Positions 7,198 to 17,072 of a stretch of 64,000 nucleotides of DNA are shown piece after piece. The stretch's first letter is position 1, and the number at the start of each line of letters is the position of its first letter. The notes below the pieces were generated by a model, which was given only the letters and a program-made list of their open reading frames with translations, was not told the DNA's origin and did not search any database. The position numbers were made by a program, and so were the translations under genes. Source of the DNA: Burkholderiales bacterium C2 (GTDB lineage Bacteria; Pseudomonadota; Gammaproteobacteria; Burkholderiales; Burkholderiaceae_C); the NCBI GenBank assembly GCA_005503085.1, contig SCOI01000005.1, forward strand, positions 62,001 through 126,000, given 5' to 3'.

Positions 7198-9618
7198 ATG
7201 CCTGACGCATGGCGCACGCCGCATTCGGCCGTGTTGGCACTGCTGGCCTGGCTGACCGGCCTGGCGGCGCTGCAGCAGTGCGCGCGCCTGCCCGAGGCGC
7301 GCGAGCTGGCGGCGGTGCTGCTGCTTGCAGCGGCCCTGGCCGGGCTCGCGCTGCTCAGACCCCGGGCCTGGCCGCGCGGCCTGCTGCTGGCGCTGAGCCT
7401 GGGCCTGCTGGCTTTCGGCCAGGGCGCCTGGCGGGCCCAGCAGCGACTCGATCAGGCCTTGCCGGCCGCCTGGGAGGGGCGCGACCTGCTGCTCAGCGGC
7501 CGCATCGCCTCGCTGCCGCAGGCGGTGCAGGGCCAGGGTGGCCTGCCGGGGCGGCGCTTCGTCTTCATGGTCGAGCGGGCCGAGGACCCGCAGCGCAGCG
7601 CCGAGCCCCAGGTGCCGCCGCGCCTGCTGCTGAGCGCCTATGCCCAGCCGGGTGTGCCGCTGCCCGACTGGCGGGCCGGCGACCACTGGCAGCTGCTGGT
7701 GCGGCTGCGCCGCCCGCACGGCCTCTCCAACCCCCATGCCTTCGACTACGAGCTCTGGCTGTTCGAGCAGGGGCTGCGCGCCACCGGCGTGCTGCGGCCC
7801 GGCGGCCATCGGCTGCTGGAGGCCGGTGGCGCCTGGCGCATCGACCGCTGGCGTCAGCGCCTGCGCGATGCGATCCAGCGCCATGTCCCCGACCCCGGGG
7901 CCGCCGGCGTGCTGGTGGCGCTGAGCCTGGGCGAGCAGGCGGCGATCACGCGCACCGACTGGGGCCTGTTCCGCGATACCGGCATCAGCCATCTGGTCGC
8001 GATCAGCGGCCTGCACATCACGATGTTTGCCTGGGCCGCCGGCTGGGCGGTGGCCGGGCTGTGGCGTCGCAGTGCCAGGTCTTGCCTGTGGCTGCCCGCG
8101 CCGCGTGCCGGGCTGTGGGCCGGCGTCGGGGTGGCGCTGGCCTATGCGCTGTTCTCGGGCTGGGGTGTGCCGGCCCAGCGCACGGTCTGGATGCTGCTGA
8201 CGCTGGCGCTGCTGCGCCAGCTGGGCCTGCGCTGGCCCTGGCCGCTGAGCCTGCTGCTGGCGGCCTGCGTCGTGACGGCCATCGATCCCTGGGCGATCAG
8301 CCAGGCGGGGTTCTGGCTGTCCTTTGTCGCGGTGGGCCTGCTGATGGCCAGCGGGCCGGGTCTGCTGCCGCCGGGCTGGCGCGCTCAACTCGGCGCGGCG
8401 CTGCACAGCCAGTGGGTCGCCACGCTGGGTCTGGCGCCGCTGACCCTGCTGTTCTTCCAGCAGATCTCGGCGGTCGGCCTGCTGGCCAATCTGGTCGCGA
8501 TTCCGGTGGTCAGCCTGCTGATCACGCCGCTGGCCCTGGCCGGCAGCCTGGTGCCGCTGCTGTGGGACCTGGCCGTGCTGTGCCTGCAGGGGCTGATGCT
8601 GTGGCTGCGCTGGCTGGCCGGCCTGCCTTGGGCGGTCTGGCATGTGCCGGTGGCGCCGCTATGGGCCCAGGTCTGCGGCCTGCTGGCGGCGCTGCTGCTG
8701 GTGCTGCCGCTGCCCTGGGGTTCGCGGCTGCTGGGCCTGCCGCTGGCGCTGGGCCTGCTGTGGCCAGCCGTGCCGCGGCCGGCACCGGGCCAGCTGGAGC
8801 TGCTGGCGGCCGATGTCGGCCAGGGCACGGCCGTGCTGCTGCGCACCGCCAACCACAGCCTGCTCTACGACAGCGGCGCGCAGTACACGCCCCAGGCCGA
8901 TGCCGGCCAGCGGGTGCTGCTGCCACTGCTGCGAGCGCTGGGCGTGCGCCAACTGGACCTGCTGCTGCTGAGCCACCGCGACCAGGACCATGTCGGCGGC
9001 GCCGCCGCGCTGCTGGCTGGCTTGCCGGTGCGCGCGCTGCTGAGTTCGCTGGACGAGGGCCATGTCTTGCTGGCGGCGGGCGCGCCGCAGCGCCGCTGCG
9101 AGCGGGGCCTGCGCTGGCGCTGGGACGGTGTGGACTTCGAGATCCTGCACCCGCAGCCGGCCGACTACCGGCGCGAGGCCGTCAAACCGAATGCGCTGTC
9201 CTGCGTCTTGAAAGTGCGGGCCGGCGCGCGCAGCCTGCTGCTGAGCGGCGATATCGAGGCGGCCCAGGAGCAGAGCCTGCTGGGCCTGCCGCAGTTGCCC
9301 AGCGACTTGCTGATGCTGGCCCACCATGGCAGCCAGACTTCGTCGACGCCGGCTTTCCTGGACGCGGTGGCGCCGCGCCAGGCCTTTGTGCAGGCCGGCT
9401 ACCGCAACCGCTTCGGCCATCCGGCTCCGGCCGTGCTGGCGCGGCTGCAGGCGCGCGGCGTGCCGGTCTGGAACTCGGCCGACTGCGGCGCGCTGCGCTG
9501 GCGCAGCGATGCGCCCGGGCCCTCATGCCAGCGCGAGCTGGGGCGGCGCTACTGGCAGCGCACGGCGGTGGTCGAGCGCGAGGTGGGCCTTTCGGGCGCC
9601 GACGATCAGGGTTTTTGA
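7198..9618 (+). CDS. comEC: ComEC/Rec2 competence DNA channel
   Basis: This 806-residue polytopic protein carries single-stranded DNA across the inner membrane during natural transformation. The order is: N-terminal helices, DUF4131-like region (about 25-200), the Competence domain with the diagnostic HLVAISGLHITMFAW, a long helical block, then a C-terminal metallo-beta-lactamase-like domain (about 530-780) with SHRDQDHVGG and LAHHGSQTSS. GGAGGAAGCGG just before the ATG is a good ribosome site. The 3' end overlaps convergent mltB by 13 bases. Length and motifs are intact, so the channel looks functional; other competence genes are not in the window. Confidence 0.95.
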   Translation: MPDAWRTPHSAVLALLAWLTGLAALQQCARLPEARELAAVLLLAAALAGLALLRPRAWPRGLLLALSLGLLAFGQGAWRAQQRLDQALPAAWEGRDLLLSGRIASLPQAVQGQGGLPGRRFVFMVERAEDPQRSAEPQVPPRLLLSAYAQPGVPLPDWRAGDHWQLLVRLRRPHGLSNPHAFDYELWLFEQGLRATGVLRPGGHRLLEAGGAWRIDRWRQRLRDAIQRHVPDPGAAGVLVALSLGEQAAITRTDWGLFRDTGISHLVAISGLHITMFAWAAGWAVAGLWRRSARSCLWLPAPRAGLWAGVGVALAYALFSGWGVPAQRTVWMLLTLALLRQLGLRWPWPLSLLLAACVVTAIDPWAISQAGFWLSFVAVGLLMASGPGLLPPGWRAQLGAALHSQWVATLGLAPLTLLFFQQISAVGLLANLVAIPVVSLLITPLALAGSLVPLLWDLAVLCLQGLMLWLRWLAGLPWAVWHVPVAPLWAQVCGLLAALLLVLPLPWGSRLLGLPLALGLLWPAVPRPAPGQLELLAADVGQGTAVLLRTANHSLLYDSGAQYTPQADAGQRVLLPLLRALGVRQLDLLLLSHRDQDHVGGAAALLAGLPVRALLSSLDEGHVLLAAGAPQRRCERGLRWRWDGVDFEILHPQPADYRREAVKPNALSCVLKVRAGARSLLLSGDIEAAQEQSLLGLPQLPSDLLMLAHHGSQTSSTPAFLDAVAPRQAFVQAGYRNRFGHPAPAVLARLQARGVPVWNSADCGALRWRSDAPGPSCQRELGRRYWQRTAVVEREVGLSGADDQGF

Positions 9619-10664
9619 GCGCTGTCCCTGAAGCCACGCAGCGTGCGCCCCAGCTCGATCACCGCATAGGCGTAGTAGCTGGACCAGTTGTAGCGGGTCA
9701 GCGCATAGAAGTTGGCGGTGCCGGCGATATAGCTGGGCGCGGCCGTGCCGTTCTGCAGCTCGACCAGGGCCAGCGCGCCCTGGTGTTCGCGGCCGGCCTC
9801 CGAGAGCTCGGCACCGGCCTCGGCGAACTGGGCGGCGCTGAAGCTGGGTAGGATGTCGGGCGCCAGCAGGCGGGCCCGCTCGACGGTATCGACCGGTACC
9901 GCCACCGTGTAGTGGGTGGGCATGCCGGGCCGCCAGCCATGCTGGGCCAGGTAGTGGGCCACCGAGCCGATCGCGTCGACCGGGTTGCCAATCAGGTCGA
10001 CATGGCCGTCGCCATCGAAATCGATCGCATGCTTGTTCCAGCTGCTGGGCATGAACTGCGGCCAGCCCATTGCGCCCGCGTAGGAACCTTTGACGGTCGC
10101 GGCGTCCAGCCCCTCGCGCTGGCAGAGCTTCAGGAACTCGGCCAGCTCGGCGCGGAAGAACTCGCTGCGGTCGCGCCGCCCGGGCGGGAAGTCGAAGCCC
10201 AGCGTCACCAGCGCGTCCAGCACGCGAAAGCCGCCGGTGATCTGGCCGTAGAAGGTCTCGACGCCGATCAGGCCGGCGATCAGCTCGGCCGGCACGCCAT
10301 ACTGCGCCTCGGCCCGCGCCAGCGCGGCCTCATGGGTGGCCCAGAAGGCCAGGCCGGCCTGCAGCCGGCGCGGCTCGACGAAGCGGGCCCGGTAAGCGGC
10401 CCAGTCCTTGGCCGTGCCGGCCGGCGGCGGCATGATCAGGCGCTGCACCGTGGGCAGCTTGCGGGCCTGGGACAGCAGGCGGCGCAGGCCGGCCTCGTTC
10501 CAGCCCAGCAGTGCGGCCTGCTCGCTGGCGAAGCGCATCAGGTCTTCGCGCTCGCCGTAGAGCGCGGCGGCGGGCGGCGGTGCTGCTTGTTTCTTCTTGG
10601 TGGCTTGGGCCGGGCCGGCCAGCGCGGCGGTGATCAGGGCAAGGGTCAGGGCACGCAACAACAT
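9606..10664 (-). CDS. mltB: Membrane-bound lytic murein transglycosylase B
   Basis: The start MLLRALTLALITAALAGPAQA is chosen because it gives a signal peptide and its ATG overlaps the upstream stop by one base (TGATG). A longer frame runs into the transglutaminase gene. The 352-residue product cleaves glycan strands to 1,6-anhydro products. The catalytic Glu lies in GVETFYGQITGGFRVLDAL, and GAMGWPQFMPSSW and DFDGDGHVDLIGN match the MltB (GH103) family. No lipobox Cys follows the signal, so it is probably a soluble periplasmic form. It is the last gene of a MoxR-DUF58-TgpA operon, an unusual partner. Confidence 0.93.
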   Translation of the reverse strand: MLLRALTLALITAALAGPAQATKKKQAAPPPAAALYGEREDLMRFASEQAALLGWNEAGLRRLLSQARKLPTVQRLIMPPPAGTAKDWAAYRARFVEPRRLQAGLAFWATHEAALARAEAQYGVPAELIAGLIGVETFYGQITGGFRVLDALVTLGFDFPPGRRDRSEFFRAELAEFLKLCQREGLDAATVKGSYAGAMGWPQFMPSSWNKHAIDFDGDGHVDLIGNPVDAIGSVAHYLAQHGWRPGMPTHYTVAVPVDTVERARLLAPDILPSFSAAQFAEAGAELSEAGREHQGALALVELQNGTAAPSYIAGTANFYALTRYNWSSYYAYAVIELGRTLRGFRDSAQKP

Positions 10665-12766
10665 CAGGAGGTCTTCATGGTCTGGTGCCGCAGCATACGG
10701 CCTGCGGCACGGAACTCGCGCAGCCAGCGCCAGCGGTTCAGCCAGCCGGCCGTGTTCGCGGCCTTCGCCGTGCTGCCCGCCGCATAGCGCGCGAGCTCCA
10801 GCGCCAGCAGCTGGCGTGCCAGCGGCTCGGCCGCCGCGCCGTGACGGGCTCGCAGCAGGGCGGCCCATTGGCGCGGCGCCTGGTGGGCGGCGGCGGCGAT
10901 ATCGAGCCGGCGCAGCTCGCGCAGGATGGCGCCGCGCTGGCGGCTCCAGCCGTCGTGCGGCCGGGCCTGCCAGGCCGCCCAGACCGCGCCGGCGCCGGCC
11001 AGCAGGCCGATCAGCGCGCCGACCAGCTGGCCCAGCGACTGCCAGTCGGGGCTGCGCCAGCCCAGCTTCTTCAGCAGATCGAACTGGTCGCTGCGCGAGT
11101 AGTTCAGCACGTACTGCTGCCAGCGGTTGTTGAGCTGCTCCCAACTCCTGGCAATGGCGCGCAAGCCCTGCCACAGGGCCGGATTGACCTGGCCCAGCGC
11201 GCCAGCGAAGGCACCGGGCGGTGGGCTCAGGGCCTGGCCCAGATTGACGCGGTCCGGCGCCACCGCCGCGGTCGGGTCCACCCGCACCCAGCCGCGCCCG
11301 GCCTGCCAGACCTCGGCCCAGGCATGGGCCTGGCTGTTGCGCACGACCAGATAGCCGTCCTGCAGCTCGCGGTCGGCGCCCTGGAAACCGGTGACGATGC
11401 GGGCCGGAATGCCCAGGGCCCGCATCACGACGACAAAGCCGGCCGAGAAATGCTCGCAAAAGCCCAGCCGCCGGTCGAACCAGAACTCGTCGATCAGATG
11501 CGGCGTTACCTCGCCGTAGCGGCCCGGGGCCAGCGTGTAGATGAACTCGGCCGTGGTGATGTGGCGCAGCACGGCGGCCACCATGGCCGGCGCATACGCG
11601 GCCTCGTCGAGTCCGGCCAGCTCGGGGCGGCGCCGCAACTCGGCCGCCCAGCCCAGGGTGCGCGGGTTCAGCCCCTGGGGCAGCTCCAGATAGGCCTGCA
11701 GGCCCAGGGTCGGCTGCAGCGGGCCGCTGTCATAGTCCAGATAGGCCTGCTGGTTCAGGCGCAGTCGCTCGGTGATGGGCCGCGGTGCCAGCCATTGCAG
11801 GTCGATGCTGCGGCGCAGCAGCAGCCCCTGCACATCCATCTCGCTGCCGGGGGCCTCGGGGCTGCTCTCCAGCAGCGGCAGCACGCTCAGGCGCAGCGGC
11901 TCCATCGTCAGCTCATAGCGCAAGACCTGGCCCCGCACCCGAGGGGCCGGCGCGCGGCTGATGAAGGGGTTGTTGTTGCCGGGCAGCGGTCGCCAGCTGC
12001 GGCCGTCGAAGCGGCTGAGCACCGGGCCGCGGAAGTACAGGCCTTGCGGCGGCGGCGCCGGGCCCTCGAAGCGCAGCCGCATCGCGATGCTCTCATCGTT
12101 GGCGATCTCCGACATCGCGCCGAGTTCCATCTCGTTGGAGAGCCCGGTGCGGCCCACCGAGTCGCTGGGGATGCCCCACAGCGGCGCGATGCGCGGGAAC
12201 AGCAGGAACAGCAGCACCATCACCGGCAGGCCCATCGCGGTGGTGCGGGCGGCCTGGGTCGCGGCCAGCTTCAGGCTGGGCTGGCCCACCGGCATCTGGG
12301 CCAGCACCAGCGCGCTCAGCAAGGCCCAGACGCTGACCAGAGTCCACAGCCCGGTCAGCAGCGACTGCGAGTACAGATACTGGGTCAGCACCAGGAAGAA
12401 GCCGAGGAAGAACACGACGAAGGCATCGCGGCGCGCGCGCAGCTCCAGCGTCTTCATCGCCATCAGCATCACCAGCATCGTGATGCCGGCCTCGCGGCCG
12501 ATCAGCGTGCGGTGGGTCAGCAGGGTCAGGCCGGCCGTCACCAGCAGCAGCAGGCTCAGGCTCCAGCGCCCGGGCAGTGCCTGGCCGTTCCAGGCCAGCA
12601 GGCCGCGCCACAGCAGCATCAGCCCGGTCAGCGCCGTGCACCACAGCGGCAGATGGCTGGCATGGGGCAGGGCGGTGGCGGCGATCGCGAACAGCAGGAA
12701 GAAGGTGTCGCGGGTCTCGCGCGGCAGGTGTTGCAGCCGAGCCTTGAACGTGGCCCAGGTACTCAT
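10664..12766 (-). CDS. DUF3488 and transglutaminase-like domain protein (TgpA-like)
   Basis: This 700-residue protein starts MSTWATFKARLQHLPRETRD; the ATG overlaps the DUF58 stop (ATGA). The N-terminal 200 residues are about seven membrane helices (DUF3488). A periplasmic transglutaminase-like domain follows with a Cys-His-Asp triad in FCEHFSAGFVV, HAWAEVW and VRVDPTAA. A further transmembrane helix (LVGALIGLLAGAGAVWAAW) and a cytosolic DUF4129-like tail end the protein. TgpA of Pseudomonas has this architecture and is essential there; its substrate is unknown. The position after MoxR and DUF58 is the conserved one. Confidence 0.93.
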   Translation of the reverse strand: MSTWATFKARLQHLPRETRDTFFLLFAIAATALPHASHLPLWCTALTGLMLLWRGLLAWNGQALPGRWSLSLLLLVTAGLTLLTHRTLIGREAGITMLVMLMAMKTLELRARRDAFVVFFLGFFLVLTQYLYSQSLLTGLWTLVSVWALLSALVLAQMPVGQPSLKLAATQAARTTAMGLPVMVLLFLLFPRIAPLWGIPSDSVGRTGLSNEMELGAMSEIANDESIAMRLRFEGPAPPPQGLYFRGPVLSRFDGRSWRPLPGNNNPFISRAPAPRVRGQVLRYELTMEPLRLSVLPLLESSPEAPGSEMDVQGLLLRRSIDLQWLAPRPITERLRLNQQAYLDYDSGPLQPTLGLQAYLELPQGLNPRTLGWAAELRRRPELAGLDEAAYAPAMVAAVLRHITTAEFIYTLAPGRYGEVTPHLIDEFWFDRRLGFCEHFSAGFVVVMRALGIPARIVTGFQGADRELQDGYLVVRNSQAHAWAEVWQAGRGWVRVDPTAAVAPDRVNLGQALSPPPGAFAGALGQVNPALWQGLRAIARSWEQLNNRWQQYVLNYSRSDQFDLLKKLGWRSPDWQSLGQLVGALIGLLAGAGAVWAAWQARPHDGWSRQRGAILRELRRLDIAAAAHQAPRQWAALLRARHGAAAEPLARQLLALELARYAAGSTAKAANTAGWLNRWRWLREFRAAGRMLRHQTMKTS

Positions 12767-13743
12767 CGCAGCGGCTCCAGCGGAGCGGCCGCCAGCAACT
12801 CCAGGCAGGCCTGGCGCTGTGCCGGCCCATGATCGGGGGCCAGTTCTTGCCCGCCCAGGCGCAGGCCGTAGGACTGGCCCAGCTGCTCGGCCAGCAGCAC
12901 CCAGGCGCTCAGGCGCGAGAGCCGTGCCTCCCAGTCCAGGCCGGCGGTGTCGGCCAGGTCCAGCCAGCGCTGGCGGCTGGCCGGCGCCAGGGTCTCGCGC
13001 ACCAGCAACTGGCCGTCGGGGGCGCTGGCGGCCTTCTTCCACAGCACCTGCTTGATTGAATCGCCCTGACGGTAGGGGCGCACCCCCTCGAAGTCCTGGC
13101 CGCGCACCATCAGCGTCGCGGCGCGCTGGCCCTCGCCGCTGCTGGCCGCCTGGCCGGGCAGGGCCGGCGGCGGCTGCTCGGGCCGGGGATAAACCCAGAC
13201 CCGGGCCGCCGGCCGCCAGACGCTCCAGGCGCCGAACAGGCCTAGCGGAAAACGGGTCGAGACGCGCAGCTGCGGCAGCTGCATCAGGCCGCGCGTGGCC
13301 GCCGGGCAGCGCAGCTGCAGCAGGCTGTGGCCCAGCGCCGGCACATCGGCCCAGGCCGGCTCTGCCTCCTTGCCCTGCCGGACCTGGATGCCGATGCCAT
13401 AGCGCGCCCGGCCGCTGTTGTGCAGCCTCACCTCCAGTTGCACATCGTCGCCGGCAAAGACCGGCGGCGGGCTTTTCAGGTCCAGGCTCAGGCCGCGCAG
13501 ATTGGCGTGGGTGGCGTGCATCGACGCAAAACCCGCGCCGGCCAGCAGAAAGGTCAGCAGATAGCCCAGGCTCAGCTGGTCATTGATCGAGGCCAGCAGC
13601 AGCACGACCAGGGTGATGCAATAGAACAGCCCCGGCCGGCTCGGCAGGATGTAGATATTGCGCTGGCCCATCTGGTGGGTGTCGCTGAGCGGATGGCGGG
13701 CCTGCCACCAGGCCCGGGCGCGGCGTCGGAGGGACTGCACCAT
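12763..13743 (-). CDS. DUF58 domain protein
   Basis: The start is set at the ATG of MVQSLRRRARAWW, 8 bases after the MoxR stop; the longer frame overlaps moxR. The 326-residue protein has two membrane helices (about residues 30-70, YCITLVVLLLASINDQLSLG and following), a beta-rich middle and the DUF58 signature GQDFEGVRPYRQGDSIKQVLW. DUF58 proteins are thought to work with MoxR ATPases as von Willebrand-like adaptors in protein-complex maturation. It overlaps the next gene by ATGA. Confidence 0.92.
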   Translation of the reverse strand: MVQSLRRRARAWWQARHPLSDTHQMGQRNIYILPSRPGLFYCITLVVLLLASINDQLSLGYLLTFLLAGAGFASMHATHANLRGLSLDLKSPPPVFAGDDVQLEVRLHNSGRARYGIGIQVRQGKEAEPAWADVPALGHSLLQLRCPAATRGLMQLPQLRVSTRFPLGLFGAWSVWRPAARVWVYPRPEQPPPALPGQAASSGEGQRAATLMVRGQDFEGVRPYRQGDSIKQVLWKKAASAPDGQLLVRETLAPASRQRWLDLADTAGLDWEARLSRLSAWVLLAEQLGQSYGLRLGGQELAPDHGPAQRQACLELLAAAPLEPLR

Positions 13744-13751
13744 ATCAGCGC

Positions 13752-14693
<942 letters not shown>

Positions 14694-14748
14694 GCTCGGA
14701 CATTAACTCAAAACACGCCGCGCCATCCTGACTGCCGCGCCCTCCTGC

Positions 14749-15684
14749 ATGCCCACTGCCTACCTCAGCCACCCCGACTGCCGCCGCCACGATATGGGCG
14801 CCGGCCATCCCGAATGCCCGCAGCGCCTGGACGCGATCGAGGACTGGCTGATCGGCAGCGGCCTGGATGTCGCGCTGGAGCGCCATGAGGCGCCGAGCGT
14901 GCGCCTGTCGGACGTGGAACTGGCCCATACCCATGGCTATGTGGCTCAGCTGCGCGACACGCTGGAGTCGCTGGCCGCCACGGGCGAGTCGCGTGCCATC
15001 GACCCCGACACCATCGCCAACCCCCACACATGGTCGGCCGCCTTGCGCGCCGCCGGCGCGGCGGTGCAGGCCACCGATCTGGTGATCGACGGCCAGGTCG
15101 AGAACGCCTTCTGCTCGGTGCGCCCGCCGGGCCACCATGCGACGCGCGACCAGAGCATGGGCTTTTGCTTTTTCAACAATGTCGCGATCGCGGCCCGCCA
15201 TGCGCTCGATGTGCGCGGGCTGCAGCGCGTCGCGGTGGTGGACTTCGATGTGCACCACGGCAACGGCACCGAGGACATCCTGGCCGGCGACGAGCGTGTG
15301 CTGATGGTCAGCATCTTCCAGCACCCGCTCTATCCCTATTGCGGCGCCGTGCCCAAGGGCGAGAACATGATCAATGTGCCGGTGCCGGCCTACACCCGCG
15401 GCGGCGAGATCCGCGAAATGATAGAGGCGATGTGGATGCCGGCGCTGGAGCGCTTCAAGCCCGAGATGATCTTCATCTCGGCCGGCTTCGACGCCCACCG
15501 CGACGACGATCTGGGCCAACTGGGCCTGGTCGAGGCCGACTACGAGTGGATCACCTGGCGCATCAAGGAGCTGGCCGAGCGCCACGCCCAGGGCCGCATC
15601 GTCTCCTGCCTGGAGGGCGGCTACCACCTGGGCGCGCTGGCGCGCAGCGTCGGCGTGCATCTGCGCGTGCTGGCCGGGGTCTGA
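14749..15684 (+). CDS. Histone-deacetylase-family protein
   Basis: This 311-residue class II HDAC-like/acetylpolyamine amidohydrolase-type enzyme has RPPGHHATRDQSMGFCFFNN with the tandem catalytic His, VDFDVHHGNGTEDIL with the zinc-binding Asp and His, and SAGFDAHRDDDLG with the third zinc ligand, so the metal site is complete. In bacteria such enzymes remove acyl groups from small amines or proteins; the substrate here cannot be read from sequence. It starts at MPTAYLSHPDCRRHDMG. Confidence 0.93.
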   Translation: MPTAYLSHPDCRRHDMGAGHPECPQRLDAIEDWLIGSGLDVALERHEAPSVRLSDVELAHTHGYVAQLRDTLESLAATGESRAIDPDTIANPHTWSAALRAAGAAVQATDLVIDGQVENAFCSVRPPGHHATRDQSMGFCFFNNVAIAARHALDVRGLQRVAVVDFDVHHGNGTEDILAGDERVLMVSIFQHPLYPYCGAVPKGENMINVPVPAYTRGGEIREMIEAMWMPALERFKPEMIFISAGFDAHRDDDLGQLGLVEADYEWITWRIKELAERHAQGRIVSCLEGGYHLGALARSVGVHLRVLAGV

Positions 15685-15734
15685 GCCCGGCGCGACTTTT
15701 ATGATGCGGCGCCACTTGGCGGCCGCCCCGACGA

Positions 15735-17030
15735 ATGAACCATCATCCCCTGACTTTTGACGAATTGCAGACGCTGCTGGCGTCCCTGCTGCAGCCTGCA
15801 GCGCTGACCGAGCTGGCCCTGGTGCTGGCCTGCCTGGGCCTGGCCTGGCTGGTGGTCTGGCGCCTGCGCGGCCGCCAGCCCCAGCCGCCCTCGGTGCTGT
15901 TCGGCCGCCAGCTGTTCGACGGCGTGCTGTTCCCGCTGCTGGCGCTGGCGCTGGCCTGGGGCGCGCGGCGGGCGCTGCCGCTGCTGGGCGTGCCGGTGGC
16001 GGTGTTCAAGGTCGTGATCCCGGTGCTGATCTCGCTGGCGGTGATACGGCTCACGGTGCGGGTGCTTAGCGCGGCGCTGCCCAGCTCGGGCTGGGTCAAG
16101 CTGATCGAGCGCACCGTCTCCTGGCTGGCCTGGGGCGGCTCCATCCTGTGGATCACCGGCCTGCTGCCGGTGCTGATGGCGGAGCTCGACGACATCAAAT
16201 GGAAGATAGGCGCCAGCCAGGTCAGCCTGCGCGCGCTGATCGAAGGCAGCCTCAGCGCGGTGCTGGTGATGGTGCTGGCGCTGTGGGTCTCGTCGGTGAT
16301 CGAGGCGCGGCTGCTGCGCAATGTGACCACCGATCTGTCGCTGCGCAAGATCGGCGTCAACCTGACCCGCTCGCTGCTGATCTTCGTCGGCCTGCTGCTG
16401 GCGCTGACGGCGGCCGGTATCGACCTGACCGCGCTGGGCGTGCTGGGCGGCGCAATCGGCGTGGGCATAGGCCTGGGCCTGCAGAAGCTGGCGGCCAACT
16501 ATGTGAGCGGCTTCGTGATCCTGGCCGAGCGCTCGCTGCGCATCGGCGATATGGTGATGGTGGATGGCTTCGAGGGCCGCATCAGCGATATCAAGACCCG
16601 CTACACGGTGATACGCGCGCTCAATGGTCGCGAGTCGGTCGTGCCCAACGAGATGCTGATCACGCAGCGGGTCGAGAACTCCTCGCTGGCCGATCCGCGC
16701 GTCTCGGTGGTCACGACCGTGCAGGTGGCCTATGGCACCGATGTCGAGACCCTGATGCCGCGCATGGTCGAGGAGATCATGAAGGTGCCGCGCGTGCTGC
16801 ATGACCCGGCGCCCGGCGTGCTGCTGCGCGAGTTTGCGGCCGACGGGCTGACCCTGCAGATCGGCTTCTGGATCGAGGATCCGCACAACGGCCAGCTGGG
16901 CGTGCGCTCCCAGGTCAATCTGGCCATCCTGCGTTTGTTCGAAACCCTGGGCATCGAGATCCCGTTCCCGCAGCGGGTTGTGCACCAAGCGCGCAATAGT
17001 GCCGAATCGGCGCCTGTGACACCGCCCTGA
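15735..17030 (+). CDS. MscS family mechanosensitive ion channel
   Basis: This 431-residue protein has five or more N-terminal membrane helices and then the MscS pore helix and beta domain (GVLGGAIGVGIGLGLQKLAANY, followed by SGFVILAERSLRIGDMV). The C-terminal alpha/beta vestibule runs to about residue 415. These channels open on membrane tension to release solutes in hypo-osmotic shock. The extra N-terminal helices make it longer than E. coli MscS (286 residues). No neighbour points to a specific role. Confidence 0.92.
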   Translation: MNHHPLTFDELQTLLASLLQPAALTELALVLACLGLAWLVVWRLRGRQPQPPSVLFGRQLFDGVLFPLLALALAWGARRALPLLGVPVAVFKVVIPVLISLAVIRLTVRVLSAALPSSGWVKLIERTVSWLAWGGSILWITGLLPVLMAELDDIKWKIGASQVSLRALIEGSLSAVLVMVLALWVSSVIEARLLRNVTTDLSLRKIGVNLTRSLLIFVGLLLALTAAGIDLTALGVLGGAIGVGIGLGLQKLAANYVSGFVILAERSLRIGDMVMVDGFEGRISDIKTRYTVIRALNGRESVVPNEMLITQRVENSSLADPRVSVVTTVQVAYGTDVETLMPRMVEEIMKVPRVLHDPAPGVLLREFAADGLTLQIGFWIEDPHNGQLGVRSQVNLAILRLFETLGIEIPFPQRVVHQARNSAESAPVTPP

Positions 17031-17072
17031 ACCTGGAGCCGCTGCCTACCATCCCGGCTTTGGCGACAAAGG

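Noticed and set aside
7150-8643. 497-aa minus-strand frame opposite comEC
   Set aside because: Low-complexity Gln/Arg/Pro sequence; comEC on the other strand has full family motifs.
10685-12832. 715-aa plus-strand frame opposite the TgpA-like gene
   Set aside because: Composition typical of antisense frames in high GC; no recognisable domain.
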